Notes under the pieces: generated by a model
Seen by the model: only the letters and a program-made list of their open reading frames with translations
Told to the model about the DNA's origin: nothing
Database searches by the model: none
Part shown: in pieces, positions 60,069-64,000 of the stretch
How the letters are laid out: every line of letters begins with the position of its first letter
How positions within the stretch are numbered: position 1 is the stretch's first letter
Source of the DNA: Anaerococcus vaginalis ATCC 51170
Lineage (GTDB): Bacteria; Bacillota; Clostridia; Tissierellales; Peptoniphilaceae
DNA: 64,000 nucleotides
Assembly: GCF_000163295.1 (NCBI RefSeq)
Contig: NZ_GG700527.1
Location: forward strand, 1,121,454 to 1,185,453
Direction of reading: 5' to 3'
Made by a program: the position numbers and the translations under genes

Positions 60069-61331
60069 ATGGTTATAAGTAATATACAAACCAAAATTTC
60101 TGCAATTTCAGATCTATCAAAAATATGTAATTTTGAAGTAGAATTTCAAGACAGTTCTACCACAACTTTAATTCACAGTACAGCAAGACTTCTCTTGTTC
60201 AAAAAAGGCAAGGGGAAATTTATGATAAACGGGGTTGAATATCTAATCGAAAAAAATACCATGATTTCTATTCTTCCTTGGGATATTACAACTATCACTG
60301 ATGTTACAGAAGATTTGGAATTTTACAAAATCGTATACAATTTTCAAATTATAAATGACGATTTGAAAAATATTTGTAATTTTAGGAAAAATCAAATAAA
60401 TTCTATAGAAGTTTTGTCAAAAAATCCTATAAAAATTCTTGATAGCAAGGCTTTTCATGATATGAAAAATTCCTTTATTGAAATCAAAGATGAAGTAGGA
60501 AATGACTCTTTCCAAGAAGAAATTGATGAAAAACAATATTCTGATGAATATCTTATTTCATCAATTATAAGAATTTTAATTAAATTTTTAAGATTTGAAA
60601 ACAAAAATGAAATAAGTACCAAGCAAAATTATGAACATCAAATTCAAATCAACCAAATTCTTAGGTATATGTATTCACACATGAGCGAAAAGTTAACACT
60701 TGACAGACTTGCCTCTACATTTTTCATTAGCAAATCAAGTCTTACAAAATATTTAGAAGAAAACATTGGCTTTACATTTTCAGAATTATTAAATAGAATT
60801 AGATTTTCAAAAGCAATCGACTTACTAATGTTTTCTGAAAAAAGTCTAAATGAAATTGCAAAACGCGTTGGCTATACAGACTCATCACACTTTACGAAAA
60901 TATTTGAAAATACTGAAGGAATCAATCCTGGCGAATTTAGAAATTATTACAATATTAAACAAGTTAGTCTCAAACAATCTGAGGCAAAACTTCTTGATAG
61001 TGTTATAAATTATGAAATCAAAAACTATACTGACACAGATCTTACAATTGGAAAAGTAGCCAAAAAATTTGGCATTTCAACATCTGAAGTAAACAGATTA
61101 ATTTATTTCCAATTTGAAAAAAATTTCTACGAATATTTAGATTTTCTTAGGATTTCAAAAGCATGTGAAATGTTAAAAACAACAGATTTAAAAATAATAG
61201 ATATAGCAATGAAAGTCGGGTATAATTCAACAAGAACTTTCCAGAGAGCCTTTAGCAGAATAATTGGTGTATCCCCTAATAAATTTAGGACAACAATAAA
61301 CTACCAAGACTCTGAAGGAAATATAATATAG
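60069..61331 (+). CDS. AraC-family regulator with two tandem DNA-binding domains
   Basis: A 420-residue regulator. Residues 1-110 are a cupin-like sensing domain (RLLLFKKGKGKFMINGVEYLIEKNTMISILPW), followed by a linker. Residues about 195-300 are a complete AraC DNA-binding domain (LTLDRLASTFFISKSSLTKYLEENIGFTFSELLNRIRFSKAIDLL... VGYTDSSHFTKIFE). A second complete domain lies at 310-412 (LTIGKVAKKFGISTSEVNRLIYF... VGYNSTRTFQRAFSRIIGVSPNKFR). Typical members have one. It is divergent from the arc operon, which it may control, and precedes the B3/B4 protein by 25 bases. Confidence 0.88.
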   Translation: MVISNIQTKISAISDLSKICNFEVEFQDSSTTTLIHSTARLLLFKKGKGKFMINGVEYLIEKNTMISILPWDITTITDVTEDLEFYKIVYNFQIINDDLKNICNFRKNQINSIEVLSKNPIKILDSKAFHDMKNSFIEIKDEVGNDSFQEEIDEKQYSDEYLISSIIRILIKFLRFENKNEISTKQNYEHQIQINQILRYMYSHMSEKLTLDRLASTFFISKSSLTKYLEENIGFTFSELLNRIRFSKAIDLLMFSEKSLNEIAKRVGYTDSSHFTKIFENTEGINPGEFRNYYNIKQVSLKQSEAKLLDSVINYEIKNYTDTDLTIGKVAKKFGISTSEVNRLIYFQFEKNFYEYLDFLRISKACEMLKTTDLKIIDIAMKVGYNSTRTFQRAFSRIIGVSPNKFRTTINYQDSEGNII

Positions 61332-61356
61332 TAGGAAAAAATAAAAGGAGAAAATT

Positions 61357-62061
61357 ATGAAATTTATAGCAAGCGAATCTTTTTGGGATTTATTCCCTGA
61401 AGCAGAAATAGGCCTTATCCTATTTAAAGACATAAAAATGGAAGAAAAATCAAATAGAGAAATAAGAGACAAACTTGATAATGCAAACGAAAAAGCCCTA
61501 GATTATCTTACAAAACCAGTATTTAGCGAAAATCCAGTAATAAAAGTATGGAGAGATGCCTTCAAATTATTCAAAACAAAAAAAGGAGCACGCTGTTCAA
61601 TAGAAGCCTTATTAAAAAGAGTGGCAAAAGACAAAGACGTTGGAAGTATCAATCCCCTAGTTGACATTTACAACGCTGCATCATTAAATTATGCCCTACC
61701 ATGCGGAGCTGAAGATATAGACAAATTTGTAGGCGATGTAAAACTTGAAATTACAGAAGGAAATGACCCTTTCCAAGCTATAGGAGATGACAAAGAATCC
61801 CCAACACTAGAAGGCGAATTATGCTATAGAGATGAAAAAGGAGCTATTTGTAGATGTTTCAACTGGAGAGATTGCCAAAGAACAATGATAACAGAAGAAA
61901 CAAAAAACGCAATACTTTTTATGGAAAATATAGATCCAGATAGAAAAGATGATTTAAAAGAAGCAATAAACTATCTAGGAGAAAATCTAAAAACCCACCT
62001 AGAAGGAAATATTCAAATTCACTTTTTAACAAAAGATAATCCAAGCATAGAAATCAAATAA
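61357..62061 (+). CDS. B3/B4 (PheRS beta-like) tRNA-binding-fold protein
   Basis: A 234-residue stand-alone protein of the B3/B4 domain family, the editing-type domain of phenylalanyl-tRNA synthetase beta. The N-terminal helix region leads into KGARCSIEALLKRVAKDKDVGSINPLVDIYNAASLNYALPCGAEDIDK, the hallmark segment, and then ELCYRDEKGAICRCFNWRDCQRTMI. It could hydrolyse mischarged tRNA or bind amino acids or tRNA; this is not established for stand-alone members. AAAGGAG precedes the ATG. It ends at a strong terminator. Confidence 0.9.
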   Translation: MKFIASESFWDLFPEAEIGLILFKDIKMEEKSNREIRDKLDNANEKALDYLTKPVFSENPVIKVWRDAFKLFKTKKGARCSIEALLKRVAKDKDVGSINPLVDIYNAASLNYALPCGAEDIDKFVGDVKLEITEGNDPFQAIGDDKESPTLEGELCYRDEKGAICRCFNWRDCQRTMITEETKNAILFMENIDPDRKDDLKEAINYLGENLKTHLEGNIQIHFLTKDNPSIEIK

Positions 62062-62071
62062 AAATAAATTT

Positions 62072-62147
62072 AACTGTTGCAAAATAAAATAATCAATAAA
62101 AAATTTTTAAATACCAATATTGATTATAAAAAAATTTTGCAACAGTT
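62072..62147 (+). terminator. Long hairpin terminator after the B3/B4 gene
   Basis: Outer stem AACTGTTGCAAAA/TTTTGCAACAGTT with an inner AATCAATA/TATTGATT stem, followed by TTTTTT. It lies 10 bases past the stop. Confidence 0.88.
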
Positions 62148-62235
62148 TTTTTATGTCAATTTAGAAAAAAATCAATCAATCTATATAAAAATAAATGCAA
62201 ATAAATTAGAAAGAATATAAAACCACAATAAAAAA

Positions 62236-62258
62236 GACCTCTAGCAAAACTAAAGATC
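62236..62258 (-). terminator. Terminator of the tRNA array
   Basis: Minus strand GATCTTTAG/CTAGAGGTC stem (9 pairs including G-U) with a 5-base loop, then TTTTTT. It lies 9 bases beyond the last tRNA of the array. Confidence 0.82.
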
Positions 62259-62267
62259 CAAAATTTC

Positions 62268-62344
62268 TGGCGCGGCATTGAGGATTCGAACCCCAGGCCT
62301 ACTGGTCCGTAGCCAGTCGCTCTATCCAACTGAGCTAATACCGC
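62268..62344 (-). tRNA. tRNA-Arg (anticodon ACG)
   Basis: Cloverleaf with acceptor GCGGTAT/ATGCCGC, anticodon loop CTACGGA, T-loop TTCGAAT, CCA encoded. A34 is the substrate of TadA, encoded at 31083-31556. Confidence 0.96.
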
Positions 62345-62366
62345 TCAATATTTTTAATAAAAATAT

Positions 62367-62443
<77 letters not shown>

Positions 62444-62474
62444 ATAATTAAAAATATAATCTAAAAAAGATATT

Positions 62475-62551
<77 letters not shown>

Positions 62552-62623
62552 ATAATTAAAAATATAAAATTATTAATATCTTAACAATATAATATGGTAC
62601 TATCATTACCTACTGTAATATAA

Positions 62624-62629
62624 ATTATA
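62624..62629 (-). promoter_or_regulatory. Possible internal promoter of the tRNA array
   Basis: An extended -10 (TGGTATAAT on the minus strand) lies in the 117-base gap upstream of the two tRNA-Arg(TCT) genes. No clear -35. Confidence 0.4.
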
Positions 62630-62668
62630 CCACAAAATTTTAAAAAATAAAAATAATTTATAAAAAAA

Positions 62669-62742
62669 TGGAGCGGGTGAAGGGAATCGGACCCTCGCAA
62701 CCAGCTTGGAAGGCTGGGGCTCTACCACTGAGCTACACCCGC
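62669..62742 (-). tRNA. tRNA-Gly (anticodon TCC), unusual T-loop
   Basis: Acceptor GCGGGTG/CACCCGC, anticodon loop CTTCCAA, CCA encoded. The T-loop reads TCCGATT, so position 55 is C instead of the near-universal T (pseudouridine). The change is at plus-strand base 62690. Confidence 0.93.
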
Positions 62743-62749
62743 ATAAAAT

Positions 62750-62824
62750 TGGAGCGGAAGACGGGATTCGAACCCGCGACCCTCGCCTTGGCAAGGCGAT
62801 ACTCTACCACTGAGCCACTTCCGC
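62750..62824 (-). tRNA. tRNA-Gly (anticodon GCC)
   Basis: Acceptor GCGGAAG/CTTCCGC, anticodon loop TTGCCAA, normal T-loop TTCGAAT, CCA encoded. Confidence 0.96.
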
Positions 62825-62941
62825 AAATAATATAAAAGGAAACAACAAAGTGAAAGCTAAAATAAATTATTAAATTAGCAAGCACCCAATTCCTATTTTT
62901 AATAAACGTTAAAATTTATAATATAAAGGAAAACCTTAATA

Positions 62942-63017
62942 TGGAGCTGATGATAGGACTTGAACCTACAACCTATTGATTACAAATCAATTGCTCTACC
63001 AATTGAGCTACATCAGC
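62942..63017 (-). tRNA. tRNA-Thr (anticodon TGT)
   Basis: Acceptor GCTGATG/CATCAGC, anticodon loop TTTGTAA, T-loop TTCAAGT, CCA encoded. Confidence 0.96.
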
Positions 63018-63067
63018 ACATTGGATCTCTATTGAAATCCAAGTCCTAAATTAGCCGGACAGGCATC

Positions 63068-63144
63068 TGGCGACTTAGATGGGACTCGAACCCACGACCT
63101 CCGCCGTGACAGGGCGGCATTCTAACCAGCTGAACTACTAAGCC
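63068..63144 (-). tRNA. tRNA-Asp (anticodon GTC)
   Basis: Acceptor GGCTTAG/CTAAGTC, anticodon loop CTGTCAC, T-loop TTCGAGT, CCA encoded. Confidence 0.96.
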
Positions 63145-63176
63145 ATAATTAAAATAGCATAATATTAAAAATATTA

Positions 63177-63252
63177 TGGTGGAAGTAACAGGGCTCGAAC
63201 CTGTGACCCCCTGCTTGTAAGGCAGATGCTCTCCCAACTGAGCTATACTTCC
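63177..63252 (-). tRNA. tRNA-Val (anticodon TAC)
   Basis: Acceptor GGAAGTA/TACTTCC, anticodon loop CTTACAA, T-loop TTCGAGC, CCA encoded. Confidence 0.96.
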
Positions 63253-63255
63253 ATG

Positions 63256-63330
63256 TGGTGACCCTACCGGGATTTGAACCCGGGATACCGCCGTGAAAGG
63301 GCGATGTCTTAACCGCTTGACCATAGGGCC
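63256..63330 (-). tRNA. tRNA-Glu (anticodon TTC)
   Basis: Acceptor GGCCCTA/TAGGGTC, anticodon loop CTTTCAC, T-loop TTCAAAT, CCA encoded. It lies 3 bases from tRNA-Val. Confidence 0.96.
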
Positions 63331-63360
63331 TCAATCATTATCATATTCATTAAACATACT

Positions 63361-63508
63361 TTTTTTAAAAAACTTGCAGCAAGCTGCAAATGTCTTAGTC
63401 GGCTTGTTGACAAAGTTGCAAGCAACTTTGAAACACCGCGACATCTGACCTACCATCAATTTATTTCATAAATTGGGTTAGGATCATAAACCGCTTGACC
63501 ATAGGACC
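63361..63508 (-). ncRNA. Candidate structured RNA: tRNA-Glu 5' end followed by three hairpins and a terminator
   Basis: On the minus strand the truncated tRNA 5' end (63489-63508) leads into three successive stems. The first pairs CAATTTA/TAAATTG with GA-CCTA/TAGG-TC outside it (63447-63485). The second pairs CAAAGTTGC/GCAACTTTG inside GGTGTT/AACA-CC and ATGTC/GACAT (63389-63444). The third is TTGCAG/CTGCAA (63374-63389), followed by GTTTTTT, an intrinsic terminator. No tRNA 3' half or reading frame follows. It may be an expressed small RNA or the scar of an insertion into a tRNA-Glu copy. Structure is read by eye. Confidence 0.4.
63489..63508 (-). pseudogene. Truncated tRNA-Glu 5' end
   Basis: Minus strand GGTCCTATGGTCAAGCGGTT matches the first 20 bases of tRNA-Glu(TTC) at 63311-63330 except one base, then similarity stops. 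The anticodon, T-arm and 3' acceptor are missing. Confidence 0.8.
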
Positions 63509-63531
63509 GTAAAATTATAAAAAAATATAAG

Positions 63532-63606
63532 TGGTGACTCCACCGGGATTTGAACCCGGGATACCAGCGTGAGAGGCTGGTGTCTTAACCACTTGACCAT
63601 GGAGCC
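63532..63606 (-). tRNA. tRNA-Glu (anticodon CTC)
   Basis: Acceptor GGCTCCA/TGGAGTC, anticodon loop CTCTCAC, T-loop TTCAAAT, CCA encoded. Apart from the acceptor, D-arm and anticodon stem it is close to tRNA-Glu(TTC). Confidence 0.95.
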
Positions 63607-63651
63607 TAAAAGCTCCATGCTGGTTAATAAGCTAAGAGCTTATAAAAAAAA

Positions 63652-63728
63652 TGGTAGCGAAGAAGAGACTTGAACTCTTGACACTCCGGGTATGAACCGA
63701 ATGCTCTAGCCAACTGAGCTACTTCGCC
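63652..63728 (-). tRNA. tRNA-Met (elongator, anticodon CAT)
   Basis: Acceptor GGCGAAG/CTTCGCT, anticodon loop TTCATAC, CCA encoded. Overall it is like the Bacillus elongator tRNA-Met rather than tRNA-Ile2. Confidence 0.92.
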
Positions 63729-63731
63729 ACA

Positions 63732-63808
63732 TGGTTGCGGGAGTAGGATTTGAACCTACGACCTCCGGGTTATGAGCCCGACGAGCCACCAAGCTGCTCC
63801 ATCCCGCG
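63732..63808 (-). tRNA. tRNA-fMet (initiator, anticodon CAT)
   Basis: Begins CGCGGGA and ends TCCCGCA-ACCA, giving the C1-A72 mismatch of bacterial initiators. The anticodon stem has the GGG run (TCGGGCTCATAACCCG). CCA encoded. Confidence 0.97.
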
Positions 63809-63864
63809 CTATAATAATTGCTAAGTTATGAGCTACTTGAAGCTATATCTATTTAAAGAAACAT

Positions 63865-63939
63865 TGGCGCTCAGGGTGGGGCTCGAACCCACAACCTACC
63901 GGTTAACAGCCGGGTGCTCCACCATTGAGCTACCTAAGC
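63865..63939 (-). tRNA. tRNA-Asn (anticodon GTT)
   Basis: Acceptor GCTTAGG/CCTGAGC with one G-U pair, anticodon loop CTGTTAA, T-loop TTCGAGC, CCA encoded. It is the most upstream gene of the array inside the window. Confidence 0.94.
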
Positions 63940-63969
63940 ACTCTAAATAAAAAAATCTTATATAAATAC

Positions 63970-63991
63970 CTTCTATTAATAAAAATAGAAG
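63970..63991. terminator. Hairpin upstream of the tRNA array
   Basis: Stem CTTCTATT/AATAGAAG with a 6-base loop, followed on the plus strand by ATATTTTTA. It may end whatever lies beyond the window, or be an upstream unit's terminator. Confidence 0.45.
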
Positions 63992-64000
63992 ATATTTTTA

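Noticed and set aside
62606..63334. Minus-strand frames of 61-92 residues in the tRNA array
   Set aside because: They translate tRNA genes (for example GSNPGRV and RFEPCY strings from T-arms) and are not proteins.

Overview
This window is a strongly AT-rich, low-GC Gram-positive chromosome segment. The arginine deiminase operon, crotonase, surface proteins with C-terminal TG anchors, and gene orders shared with Bacillus/Clostridia (yybS-gdpP-rplI-dnaB; ylxM-ffh-rpsP-rimM-trmD-rplS; rbgA-rnhB-yraN-dprA-topA) point to an anaerobic or microaerophilic Firmicute. A Peptoniphilaceae/Tissierellia coccus (Anaerococcus, Finegoldia or Peptoniphilus type) is my best guess; this is inference and no 16S gene is present.

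Layout. 1-4641 (minus): compact aromatic amino-acid operon tyrA-aroB-aroA-(chorismate mutase/AroE/AroK fusion)-aroQ, cut by the window edge. 4711-8800: ribosome hibernation factor (minus), then a plus-strand S9 peptidase, YihY membrane protein and 5-formyl-THF cyclo-ligase. 8836-17950 (minus): yybS-gdpP-rplI-dnaB-GNAT-dnaD-dnaI-nnrE, then serS behind a T-box leader. 18033-25476: catalase, a decayed ABC ATPase, a plus-strand metallophosphoesterase, a crotonase with a cre-like operator, a 240-bp fold-back element and a DUF1846 protein. 25546-30570 (minus): operon of 2-hydroxyacid dehydrogenase, uridine kinase, glycogen branching enzyme, an unknown protein and ApbE. 30659-35048: VOC protein, tadA, tRNA-Arg, dacA, an ANT(6)-like protein, a Nudix hydrolase and MscL with a zinc ribbon.

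35064-49148 is a classic translation/secretion/recombination block (ylxM-ffh-rpsP-khpA-rimM-trmD-rplS and rbgA-rnhB-yraN-dprA-topA). It is split between rplS and rbgA by an oppositely oriented two-component system plus FtsX-type ABC transporter module, the typical layout of antimicrobial-peptide sensing and detoxification. 49149-54973 is a cell-surface region: a long coiled-coil wall protein behind Fur-like palindromes, a second wall protein with PEG repeats, and an HtrA protease. 54987-59767 is the arc operon (arcA-arcB-arcC-YfcC-family transporter) with a cre site at its promoter, divergent from a regulator with two AraC DNA-binding domains and a B3/B4 tRNA-binding-fold protein.

62236-63939 (minus) is an array of 13 tRNA genes. 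It contains a tandem tRNA-Arg duplication, a tRNA-Gly with C at T-loop position 55, and a truncated tRNA-Glu 5' end fused to three hairpins and a terminator. That last element, the fold-back element and the island splitting the rplS-rbgA block are the least ordinary things seen.
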